Assembly (NCBI GenBank): GCA_021160155.1
Contig: JAGHDB010000096.1
Span: 1-6,591 of the forward strand
DNA: 6,591 nucleotides
DNA from: Bacteroidales bacterium
GTDB taxonomy: Bacteria > Bacteroidota > Bacteroidia > Bacteroidales > UBA12481
Reading direction: 5' to 3'
Shown here: one piece after another, positions 1-5,516 of the stretch
How positions within the stretch are numbered: the stretch's first letter is position 1
How the letters are laid out: every line of letters begins with the position of its first letter
Made by a program: the position numbers and the translations under genes
Notes under the pieces: generated by a model
What the model was told of the DNA's origin: nothing
What the model saw: only the letters and a program-made list of their open reading frames with translations
Databases searched by the model: none

Positions 1-40
1 CCTCCCAGGAGGTTCCTTTGGCAGTAAATGCAATTTTCAT
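1..40 (-). CDS. NifX/NifB-family metal-cluster-binding protein (N-terminal fragment)
   Basis: Only the first 13 codons lie in the window; the gene continues past the left edge. They read MKIAFTAKGTSWE, the opening beta strand and loop typical of the NifX/NifB-like family of Fe-Mo cluster-binding proteins (COG1433 type), which are usually about 100-130 residues. Members bind or carry preformed metal-sulfur clusters, and the Desulfovibrio orange protein with its Mo-Cu-S cluster belongs to this fold. The ATG is 10 bases downstream of the stop of the ferredoxin-domain ATPase, so it is almost certainly the same transcript. There is a purine-rich stretch (AAGAAAG) directly before the ATG but no clear Shine-Dalgarno sequence. 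The family call rests on 13 residues plus context, since NifX-like genes commonly sit beside paired MinD/ferredoxin ATPases. A different short protein cannot be excluded. Confidence 0.66.
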   Translation of the reverse strand, partial: MKIAFTAKGTSWE

Positions 41-50
41 CTTTCTTAAA

Positions 51-926
51 TTATGAATTTAATTTTATCACCTGTTCCCATGTTTGAGTAAGCAGGCTTT
101 TCAATTGATCCTGATTATATTCAATAATGGTTTCTCCCATGGTCATTGCCCTGGTAAACGATTCATCATACGGCAAACTACTGAGATGTGTAATTTTTTC
201 ACTTTCGAGAAATTGAATAATCTCCCGGGTTATATCCGGATTCAGATCATATTTATTGATAATACAACCGGCCCGGATATGGAATCTTTTCACAAGTTCA
301 TGCACCCGTTTCAGGTCATGGATACCTGACACGGTTGGCTCTGTGACCAGTACCACAAAATCAGCTCCCGAAATTGAAGATACCACCGGACAACCGACTC
401 CGGGAGATCCATCCACAATAATCCATTCTTTTTGATTCTCTTCAGCGATCCGTTTGGCCTCGTTTTTTACTTTAGCCACCAATTTCCCCGAATTTTCGGA
501 ACCGATACCCAATCTGGCATGTACCAGCGTATTATCAACTTTTGTACGGGAAATAAACCACTCTCCGTCTTTTTGATTTTCCATATGGATGGCATCTGTC
601 GGGCAAACCCTGACACAGTACCCACACCCTTCACAATTTAGCGGGTCCACTACATACCGGTCGTTGACAAGCGGAATAGCGTCAAACCGGCAAACGGCAG
701 CACAAGCATCGCAATGCGTACATAATTCCTGATCTATCACCGCTATCTGACTGCTGTAAAAATCTTCAGCATGTGCGAAATCAGGTTGTAACAAAAGATG
801 CATATCCGCAGCATCCACATCACAATCAGCTACCACCATCTCGTTGCCACCCAGAACAGCAAATGAAGCAGTGATCGAGGTTTTTCCGGTACCTCCCTTC
901 CCTGAAATGATCACGATTTCTTTCAT
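51..926 (-). CDS. MinD-superfamily P-loop ATPase with inserted 2x[4Fe-4S] ferredoxin domain (second of pair)
   Basis: The protein has 291 residues, the usual size for this family (COG1149 type). It opens with a deviant Walker A motif, SGKGGTGKTS at residues 8-17, with signature Lys10 and P-loop Lys15, so it should dimerise around ATP as MinD, ParA and Mrp do. A bacterial ferredoxin insert follows: Cys69, 72, 75, 79 and Cys98, 101, 104, 108, two CX2CX2CX3C motifs for two [4Fe-4S] clusters. The second ends in the classical Cys-Pro; the first is followed by Arg80. The switch II region is DGSPGVGCP (172-180), with Cys179-Pro180, and VTEP (194-197) and the NKYD base-recognition strand (224-227) follow. 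Its ATG overlaps the upstream paralogue's stop as ATGA, suggesting translational coupling. Members are cytoplasmic and thought to couple ATP hydrolysis to cluster transfer or electron flow to NifX-type partners. The biochemical role is inferred from relatives such as the Desulfovibrio ORP system. Confidence 0.9.
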   Translation of the reverse strand: MKEIVIISGKGGTGKTSITASFAVLGGNEMVVADCDVDAADMHLLLQPDFAHAEDFYSSQIAVIDQELCTHCDACAAVCRFDAIPLVNDRYVVDPLNCEGCGYCVRVCPTDAIHMENQKDGEWFISRTKVDNTLVHARLGIGSENSGKLVAKVKNEAKRIAEENQKEWIIVDGSPGVGCPVVSSISGADFVVLVTEPTVSGIHDLKRVHELVKRFHIRAGCIINKYDLNPDITREIIQFLESEKITHLSSLPYDESFTRAMTMGETIIEYNQDQLKSLLTQTWEQVIKLNS

Positions 927-1789
927 TGGAATACCTCTTTTTTTTGTTCCTGTATATAGCCCAGCAGGTGATCCAACTGTTCTTTGAATCCGGGTACTGC
1001 AGGATAGATCAATTCCCCTTTCGAATAGAGTTCGGCTATTTGTCTGCTGTTTGGGATTTTTGCCGCAATCGTGATCTTCTGTTCCATGCAGTAATCTGAT
1101 ACGGCTTCGTCACCCAAGCCATCCCTGTTGATCACCACCACAAAAGTTTTCCCTAATTCTTTCATGGTCTCTGCAGCCAGTTTCAGGTCATGTAATCCGA
1201 AAGGAGTAGGTTCGGTCACGAGAATAATCAGGTCGGCCGTTTTGGTTGCTTCGATAACCGGACAGGATGTTCCGGGAGGAGAATCAAAAATTTGCCAGAC
1301 CTCCTCGGAGAAATGTTGTGCTACGTATTGTTTTGTTTTAGCAATCAGTGGAACAGCCTGTTCTTCACCGATATCCAGGCGACTCTCGACAAAAGACAAC
1401 AGCCCGGTTTCAAAATGCCGGAGCTGTCCCATTTTTTGCGGCCTCATCGGCAGCGCAGCCGTTGGGCATAATTCAGAGCAGGCATAACAGGAATGACACA
1501 GTTCCGGAAAAACCATGATTTGTGTACCCAGCTGGATTACCGCATGATAGGCGCAAACCTCCTGACAAATCCCGCATAAGGTACATGGATGCTCCACCCA
1601 TTCGGGTATCATTTTGAATTGATCCTCTCGAAAAATCTCTTTCCCCGATACGAAGAGTCCCGAATTGGGTTCTTCCACATCGAGATCTACCAGAACAACC
1701 TGTTGCTTTTCGGCAAGGTAACTCGCCAGATTAACGGAAAGGGTGGTCTTACCGGTCCCGCCCTTTCCGCTGGCAATAGCTATTTTCAT
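923..1789 (-). CDS. MinD-superfamily P-loop ATPase with inserted 2x[4Fe-4S] ferredoxin domain (first of pair)
   Basis: This 288-residue paralogue of the next gene has the same architecture. The deviant Walker A is SGKGGTGKTT (7-16; signature Lys9, P-loop Lys14), followed by DLDVEEPN (35-42). The ferredoxin insert has Cys69, 72, 75, 79 and Cys98, 101, 104, 108, exactly the same residue numbers as in the partner. The switch II region is DSPPGTSCP (169-177) with Cys176-Pro177, followed by VTEPTPFGLHDL (191-202). The first cluster motif ends Cys79-Ala80 rather than Cys-Pro; the second ends Cys108-Pro109. The ATG lies one base after the OsmC stop, with no convincing Shine-Dalgarno sequence, and the stop overlaps the next ATG. 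Such tandem pairs are common in anaerobes and probably form a heterodimer or two cooperating homodimers. It is not the NifH nitrogenase reductase and not the apo-Mrp scaffold, neither of which has this insert. Confidence 0.9.
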   Translation of the reverse strand: MKIAIASGKGGTGKTTLSVNLASYLAEKQQVVLVDLDVEEPNSGLFVSGKEIFREDQFKMIPEWVEHPCTLCGICQEVCAYHAVIQLGTQIMVFPELCHSCYACSELCPTAALPMRPQKMGQLRHFETGLLSFVESRLDIGEEQAVPLIAKTKQYVAQHFSEEVWQIFDSPPGTSCPVIEATKTADLIILVTEPTPFGLHDLKLAAETMKELGKTFVVVINRDGLGDEAVSDYCMEQKITIAAKIPNSRQIAELYSKGELIYPAVPGFKEQLDHLLGYIQEQKKEVFQ

Positions 1790-1790
1790 T

Positions 1791-2216
1791 CTATTCAGGT
1801 ACTATGACCCGAATCTCCGAGGTAAGCTGGATGGCTTTTTTATAAACTGCACTGACTCCGCAATAACGGTCTTCCGACAAGCTCACCGCTTTTTTGATTT
1901 TATCCATCGGAAGATCCCTACCGGTAAATTCGTAGATGACATGTATTTTATTATAATACTTCGGATGTTCATCGGTCAGTTCTGATTCTATTTTTACGTG
2001 AAAATCGTCAAATGTTACCCGCATTTTCTGAAGTATTGAAACTACATCCATCCCCGTACAACCGGCCAGAGAAACCAGCATCAGCGGTTTGGGTCTCGGA
2101 CCCCTGTCTTCTCCACCTACCTGGTCTTCGGCATCAATAATTAATTCATGACCGTTTAAAACGGTCTTGAAAGACATCTTGTCATTCCATGCTACATCAA
2201 TTGTCTCTTTTCCCAT
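1791..2216 (-). CDS. OsmC-family thiol protein
   Basis: The product has 141 residues, normal for the OsmC/Ohr superfamily. The two family cysteines are present: Cys53 in the AGCTGMDV helix start and Cys119 in DRYCGVSA. Conserved surroundings also match, including the PRPKPLML stretch (40-47) leading into the central helix. In Ohr and OsmC this cysteine pair reduces organic hydroperoxides at the dimer interface. Many anaerobe members, including this simple OsmC type, have no tested substrate and may act in thiol or sulfur handling. There is no signal peptide, so it is cytoplasmic. Its stop is one base from the ATG of the first ATPase, placing it firmly inside the operon. Upstream is the largest gap in the operon, 72 bases with a possible stem-loop. 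A peroxidase role protecting the oxygen-sensitive clusters of its neighbours is plausible but inferred. Confidence 0.9.
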   Translation of the reverse strand: MGKETIDVAWNDKMSFKTVLNGHELIIDAEDQVGGEDRGPRPKPLMLVSLAGCTGMDVVSILQKMRVTFDDFHVKIESELTDEHPKYYNKIHVIYEFTGRDLPMDKIKKAVSLSEDRYCGVSAVYKKAIQLTSEIRVIVPE

Positions 2217-2219
2217 TTC

Positions 2220-2288
2220 AAAAACACTTTTTTGGCATTAATAATAACAAGGAAGCCGCTTCCCTGGTTCGCCGAAAATAGTGTTTTT
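2220..2288 (-). promoter_or_regulatory. Candidate intra-operon compound stem-loop before the OsmC gene
   Basis: A perfect 9-base inverted repeat (AAAAACACT at 2220-2228 and AGTGTTTTT at 2280-2288) brackets almost the whole gap between the zinc-ribbon and OsmC genes. Inside it is a small hairpin, GGAAG-CCG-CTTCC (2251-2263), followed on the minus strand by a T-rich run. In the minus-strand RNA the outer stem would start just after the zinc-ribbon stop codon and end three bases before the OsmC ATG, so it could hide that start. It could instead be an RNA-processing site or a weak partial terminator that sets expression of the downstream genes. The outer stem is A/T-rich with a long loop, so it may be weak. 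No known riboswitch is recognised. Confidence 0.3.
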
Positions 2289-2585
2289 TTACGATCTGCC
2301 TCTTTTTTGATCCAGGAGTTCCTCTCTGATCATCGTATGACCGCATTTCGGGCATTTCAGCGTAGTACATTTTACTCCCTGCTGATGTGGAACTTTCTCA
2401 CCGCATTTGGCACATACGCAGTAGCCGCCGGTTCCAAAACTTCCTCCCTGATTACGGCCCTGTCCGCCACCGCGGCCCAAACCACGGCCACTACCTTGTC
2501 CCATGCCACGGCCTCCGCCTCCACCCATGCCGCGACCTCCGCCACCACCAAAGCCTGACATTCGATAACTTCCTGTACCGTTCAT
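2289..2585 (-). CDS. Glycine-rich zinc-ribbon protein
   Basis: This 98-residue protein has two parts. Residues 1-55 are low complexity, dominated by Gly with Arg, Met and Gln, and contain a GGGGGRGM unit repeated in tandem (13-20, 21-28). Residues 56-90 form a compact Cys-rich module with Cys56, 58, 61, then Cys73, 78, 81 (CVCAKC and CPKCGHTM) plus His67 and His83, which looks like a zinc ribbon or rubredoxin-like metal site. I recall similar C-terminal modules beside DUF5320 and NifX-like genes in anaerobic bacteria and archaea, but know no experimentally assigned function. It lies 22 bases after the DUF5320 stop in the same operon. The ATG at 2585 is preceded by an A/T-rich stretch without a Shine-Dalgarno sequence, as is usual in Bacteroidota. 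A role as metal chaperone, cluster scaffold or protein-interaction adaptor is inference. Confidence 0.78.
   Translation of the reverse strand: MNGTGSYRMSGFGGGGGRGMGGGGGRGMGQGSGRGLGRGGGQGRNQGGSFGTGGYCVCAKCGEKVPHQQGVKCTTLKCPKCGHTMIREELLDQKRGRS
2500..2547 (-). repeat. Two tandem 24-base coding repeats
   Basis: Two adjacent 24-base units (2500-2523 and 2524-2547) differ at only three positions. Each encodes the eight-residue GGGGGRGM block of the zinc-ribbon protein's N-terminal tail. The length is a multiple of three, so copy-number change would keep frame and alter tail length. Confidence 0.8.
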
Positions 2586-2607
2586 GATTTTAACATTTTA
2601 AATTACA

Positions 2608-2925
2608 CTATGCTTCTTCATCTTTTGAACGCAACTTCTCTAAAGAAGCCAACCGGTCTTTTAAAATCCGGATCTCGTTCTCAATAAGCGTCTGATCGGA
2701 TACCGGCGGTTCACTTTCGGAGTAATAAGGCCCATAGCCTCCTCTGAAACCATATCCCATCCCACGGCCATATCCAAATCCCCTGCCGTGACCCCATCCG
2801 TATCCTCTTCCGTAATAACTGTTGGGATTCATGTAACCCGGACGGTCATTCCCAACGCAATAACCCATCCGTCTTCCGGTCATCGGACCCATTCCGTCAG
2901 GTCCGGTTCTGTCTCCTCTTGGCAT
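2608..2925 (-). CDS. DUF5320-family Gly/Arg/Tyr-rich protein
   Basis: The product has 105 residues. It begins MPRGDRTGPDGMGPMTGRRM, the hallmark N-terminus of DUF5320, followed by Cys23 and PGYMNP (29-34). Residues 37-68 are a Gly-, Arg-, Tyr- and His-rich low-complexity tract with GRGFGYGRGMGYG-like repeats. Residues 77-104 are a charged helix (LIENEIRILKDRLASLEKL) likely to form a coiled coil. The start at 2925 is fixed by the family N-terminus and by an AAGGAGG ribosome-binding site five bases upstream; a longer in-frame start at 2982 would sit inside the regulator gene and add 19 unrelated residues. It overlaps the DUF134 gene by 29 bases in another frame. DUF5320 genes habitually accompany NifX-type genes and DUF134, but the function is unknown. 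The shape suggests self-association through the coiled coil plus a flexible, possibly metal- or nucleic-acid-binding tail. Confidence 0.85.
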   Translation of the reverse strand: MPRGDRTGPDGMGPMTGRRMGYCVGNDRPGYMNPNSYYGRGYGWGHGRGFGYGRGMGYGFRGGYGPYYSESEPPVSDQTLIENEIRILKDRLASLEKLRSKDEEA

Positions 2926-3382
2926 GATAACCTCCTTTTTGATTAAAATATTGGCCACAACATCTGCCGTGCCCGAATCCACCCGCCAGGTTAATCAGGC
3001 GGGTCGAATGACAAACCGGGCATTCGGCAACATTCTGGTTGATGTTAATTCTGAAAATATGTCCGCAATCACTACATCGTATTAAATTATTCCTGAAATG
3101 AATCTCTCCGCCTCCAATTGTCAGCCTTTTCCCCTCAATGATCATTTCGGCCACTTTTTTTCTGGCCGTTTCAATCAACCGCGTAAATGTAGGCCGTGAA
3201 ATATCCATCTCCGCAGCTGCCTCCTCATGAGTCATCCCAATGAAGTCGGCCAGCCTGAAAGCCTCAAACTCATCCAGTCGCAGGGTAATGCCTTTAAGAT
3301 AACGGCCAAACACTCCAACCGGCTTAAAATCAGAAAACAGCGGCGGTTCAAAAATACTCCTGTTTTTCCTTGGTCTCGACAT
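2897..3382 (-). CDS. DUF134/UPF0251-family DNA-binding regulator
   Basis: The product has 161 residues. The family N-terminus MSRPRKNRSIFEPP fixes the start at 3382; an upstream in-frame ATG at 3445 would precede the promoter and add 21 unrelated residues. Residues 34-80 carry a helix-turn-helix resembling sigma-70 region 4: TLRLDEFEAFRLADFIGM, then MTHEEAAAEMDISRPTFTRL. A zinc-ribbon-like module follows, with Cys103-X2-Cys106 and Cys121-X2-Cys124. The tail has a GHGRCCGQ element (138-144, Cys141-Cys142) and basic residues encoded within the overlap with the next gene. The family (COG1342) is predicted to bind DNA and is usually found next to NifX-type or DUF5320 genes. As first gene of the operon, directly behind a palindrome-containing promoter, it is the natural candidate for autoregulation, perhaps sensing metal or redox state through its cysteines. 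Target and signal are inferred. Confidence 0.88.
   Translation of the reverse strand: MSRPRKNRSIFEPPLFSDFKPVGVFGRYLKGITLRLDEFEAFRLADFIGMTHEEAAAEMDISRPTFTRLIETARKKVAEMIIEGKRLTIGGGEIHFRNNLIRCSDCGHIFRININQNVAECPVCHSTRLINLAGGFGHGRCCGQYFNQKGGYHAKRRQNRT
2931..2937 (-). promoter_or_regulatory. Strong Shine-Dalgarno site for the DUF5320 gene
   Basis: AAGGAGG on the minus strand, five bases before the ATG at 2925, lies inside the end of the DUF134 coding sequence. It decides the DUF5320 start. It is the only textbook Shine-Dalgarno sequence in this window, where the other genes have A/T-rich leaders. Confidence 0.85.
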
Positions 3383-3400
3383 ACCATTCTGTTTTGAATA

Positions 3401-3432
3401 CAAATATAATGAACATTTGTTCATAATGCAAA
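3401..3432 (-). promoter_or_regulatory. Bacteroidota-type promoter of the DUF134 operon
   Basis: On the minus strand, TTTG (3429-3432) is followed after exactly 20 bases by TATATTTG (3401-3408), a full match to the phylum's -33 TTTG / -7 TAnnTTTG consensus with favoured spacing. Transcription should start near 3395, leaving a leader of roughly a dozen bases before the ATG at 3382. That fits the lack of a Shine-Dalgarno sequence there. Confidence 0.75.
3409..3424. promoter_or_regulatory. 16-base palindromic operator in the promoter spacer
   Basis: ATGAACA-TT-TGTTCAT is a perfect inverted repeat with 7-base arms and a 2-base centre. It lies wholly between the -33 and -7 elements, leaving four bases to the -33 box and none to the -7 box, where a bound dimer would block sigma factor. 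The TGAACA-N2-TGTTCA core resembles sites of ArsR/SmtB-type metal sensors as I remember them. The protein could equally be the DUF134 regulator encoded just downstream. Confidence 0.62.
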
Positions 3433-3507
3433 TTCCATACCACAACCTGTACCATACATTTTCATATCTTTACCTGCCATTTTTACAGACTGTTTTATGG
3501 CATTCTA

Positions 3508-3540
3508 TTTGTTATCGAAGTATCTGTATTTTTAAATTTG
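3508..3540 (+). promoter_or_regulatory. Candidate promoter of the thioredoxin gene
   Basis: TTTG (3508-3511), 21 bases, then TAAATTTG (3533-3540) match the Bacteroidota -33/-7 consensus. The expected start site would fall at or a few bases from the ATG at 3547, implying a nearly leaderless message. Either that is real, or the element is a chance match in A/T-rich DNA. Confidence 0.45.
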
Positions 3541-3546
3541 TTTCAC

Positions 3547-3960
3547 ATGTCTGTTACTGCCATTGTTTTCTTAACTCTTTTCGCCCTTTTTATCCTGTTT
3601 ATCGTGATCAGTCAGAAACGGGTAAAAAACTCGCCGGCGTTAAAACCCAGTGATAAAATCCTGATTTTGAATCAGAAAAATTTTAAAACACAATTACGTA
3701 GCGGTAAGGTGCTGGTGGATTTTTGGGCGCCCTGGTGTGCCCCCTGCAAAATGATGGCTCCGATTCTGAATGAACTGGCCGAAGAGTTAGACGGACAAGT
3801 GAAAATAGCCAAACTGAATGTAGATCAGAATCAGGCAATTGCTGCCAAATATCAGGTCAGAAATATCCCTACAACCATTATCTTCGAAGACGGCAGGGAG
3901 ATCAACCGTATTGTCGGTGTGAAACCTAAAAGCTATCTGTTGAAACAGTTGCGGAAATGA
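3547..3960 (+). CDS. Membrane-anchored thioredoxin
   Basis: The product has 137 residues. Residues 4-22 form one hydrophobic helix (AIVFLTLFALFILFIVI). The thioredoxin fold follows from about residue 36, with the active site W63-C64-A65-P66-C67-K68 and the cis-proline region IPTT (107-110). WCAPC replaces the common WCGPC. Basic residues directly after the helix (QKRVKN, 23-28) and none before it suggest, by the positive-inside rule, that the catalytic domain faces the cytoplasm; a periplasmic placement as in TlpA/ResA-like proteins is the alternative. There is no signal-peptidase motif. The ATG at 3547 is preferred over an in-frame TTG at 3538, which is part of the putative -7 box. It is divergent from the DUF134 operon across 164 bases, so the two may share control and the protein could reduce disulfides on the operon's cysteine-rich products. 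That link is inference. No terminator is visible downstream. Confidence 0.88.
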   Translation: MSVTAIVFLTLFALFILFIVISQKRVKNSPALKPSDKILILNQKNFKTQLRSGKVLVDFWAPWCAPCKMMAPILNELAEELDGQVKIAKLNVDQNQAIAAKYQVRNIPTTIIFEDGREINRIVGVKPKSYLLKQLRK

Positions 3961-3965
3961 ACACG

Positions 3966-5516
3966 CTACTGCTTCTCATACCCCTCTCTTGACAACAGGT
4001 GGTCCAGATTAGCCACGCCATACACGACCACAGCAGTTACGATTGCCGTATGTTCTTGGTATTCAGGAATACTTTTGTTATACAGATCGCGTTCGGTATG
4101 CCATATCTCACCGTAATTGAAATTATACCCTTTCGTATCAGCCGTACCGAACTGCAAAGTCGGAATACCGTTAATGGCAAAATAGGCATGGTCGGATCCT
4201 CCGGCACGTTTGGGTCTGGGTCTCGGTTCACGTTTGGTAAGTGTAAACGGAAAATCCGGATTGATACTGTTCAACGGTTTGCAAATCTTTTTAAAATCAT
4301 CATACATTGCCTCCGGCACACTCAGGCTGTTGGCAACCGTTGGGCCTCCGTCACGGTTAAAATAATTTGAGATTTTCGGCCATTTATCCTCATTGCGCTC
4401 TACCCAGCTTTTTGAACCGTACAGTCCGAATTCTTCACCCGCCCAGCAGCAGACCAGGATGGTTCTTTTCGGCTTTCCGCCGGCTTTCATGATCAACCGT
4501 GCGGCTTCGATACCTGGAGTCACTCCCGAACCGTCATCCACGCCACCTGTACCCACATCAAATGCATCCAGATGGCCCCCCATCATCACATATTCATCCG
4601 GATATTTTGTACCCCGGATGATACCTATCACATTATGGTACTTTACCGGTCCCATTTTGAAATGGTTGCGAATGTCAAACTCCAGTAAAAAATAGCGACG
4701 TTCTTTGACCATTTGCTCAATAATCCGGTATTGATGCTCATCCAGTTTGATATCCGGAACGGTAGGCAAATTTTCAAAGGTCATGTTGTGAACATTTTTC
4801 CGGTCATATAATACCCGGATCGGCACCGGTGATGACTGGATGATCCCCAGGATACCGGCCTCTTTCATCTGCTTATAGAAAAGAGCGGGCTCATCTTTCA
4901 GCGGGATCAGTTTTTTTTGCGCTCCTCCCCGGTTCCGCCGGTTTTCCATCATGATCTCCCGGTTTTTGGCAGCGATTTCGATATTCTCTGCAATTTTTTG
5001 GGCTCTTCGGGCATCAGCCTCTTCAGACCAGTCGATAGGCCAGCCCCGGTTGGTACCGGTGATCAATACCCAGGCACCTTTCAGCTTTTTCTTCATCCGG
5101 TCGAATTCAGCCTGGGATTTCGGCTCCATCAACACTTCACCCCGTTGCACTCCTTTGGTACCGGCCGTATAAGACGGTGTGGCAAAATGAAGCTGCATCC
5201 CGTTATCACTCAGCATCCGGCCAAACCACGGACCCCGGTTGAAACCTACCGGCAACTCACCCACCTCATCCATATCCACCTCCATACCCCATGATTTAAA
5301 TTGCGAAGCCACCCATTGTGCGGCGTTCTCGTACGCATCCGAACCGATCAGCCGGCCGCCAAAGCGGTTACAGAGCACATCGAGATGATCCATTACATGA
5401 TTATCTGTCCGGCCGATCTGAATAATTTTTTCAATTACCTTTTTGTCCTGAGCATTTACGCTGCCTGTTGAAAACAGCAAAACTCCGGTTAACAGAAGAA
5501 ACAGTAACTTTTTCAT
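3966..5516 (-). CDS. Secreted M28-family metallopeptidase (carboxypeptidase Q-like)
   Basis: The product has 516 residues. The signal peptide MKKLLFLLLTGVLLFSTGSVNA (about 1-22, cleavage before Gln23) exports it; the start at 5516 matches this, and an upstream TTG at 5546 would not. The di-zinc M28 site is complete: His315 in GGHLDAFD, bridging Asp327 in VDDGSG, catalytic Glu361 and ligand Glu362 in AGEEFG, Asp389 in NRDGG, His473 in WHTE. His-to-Asp spacing is 12, as in Streptomyces aminopeptidase. A protease-associated insert covers roughly 120-240 (GAWVLITG, ALFYKQMKEAGILGII) and is itself interrupted by a highly charged segment (about 163-207). Overall order resembles mammalian carboxypeptidase Q, so it probably removes residues from peptides in the periplasm or outside the cell. 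It converges on the thioredoxin gene (5 bases between stops) and is divergent from the dipeptidyl-peptidase gene across 199 bases, in which I found no convincing promoter or operator. Confidence 0.93.
   Translation of the reverse strand: MKKLLFLLLTGVLLFSTGSVNAQDKKVIEKIIQIGRTDNHVMDHLDVLCNRFGGRLIGSDAYENAAQWVASQFKSWGMEVDMDEVGELPVGFNRGPWFGRMLSDNGMQLHFATPSYTAGTKGVQRGEVLMEPKSQAEFDRMKKKLKGAWVLITGTNRGWPIDWSEEADARRAQKIAENIEIAAKNREIMMENRRNRGGAQKKLIPLKDEPALFYKQMKEAGILGIIQSSPVPIRVLYDRKNVHNMTFENLPTVPDIKLDEHQYRIIEQMVKERRYFLLEFDIRNHFKMGPVKYHNVIGIIRGTKYPDEYVMMGGHLDAFDVGTGGVDDGSGVTPGIEAARLIMKAGGKPKRTILVCCWAGEEFGLYGSKSWVERNEDKWPKISNYFNRDGGPTVANSLSVPEAMYDDFKKICKPLNSINPDFPFTLTKREPRPRPKRAGGSDHAYFAINGIPTLQFGTADTKGYNFNYGEIWHTERDLYNKSIPEYQEHTAIVTAVVVYGVANLDHLLSREGYEKQ

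Noticed and set aside
1128..1487. Plus-strand open frame of 119 codons opposite the first ATPase
   Set aside because: It is a shadow of the well-supported minus-strand ATPase gene; its translation shows no recognisable domain.
51..1789. Nitrogenase system (NifH/NifX) interpretation
   Set aside because: The ATPases have the inserted ferredoxin domain absent from NifH, and no nitrogenase structural or nifB/E/N genes are visible. The NifX-like fragment fits the wider cluster-binding family.
3937..3948. Small hairpin CTGTT-GA-AACAG near the end of the thioredoxin gene as a terminator
   Set aside because: It lies inside the coding sequence, has a two-base loop and no following T run. No terminator could be supported between the converging genes.
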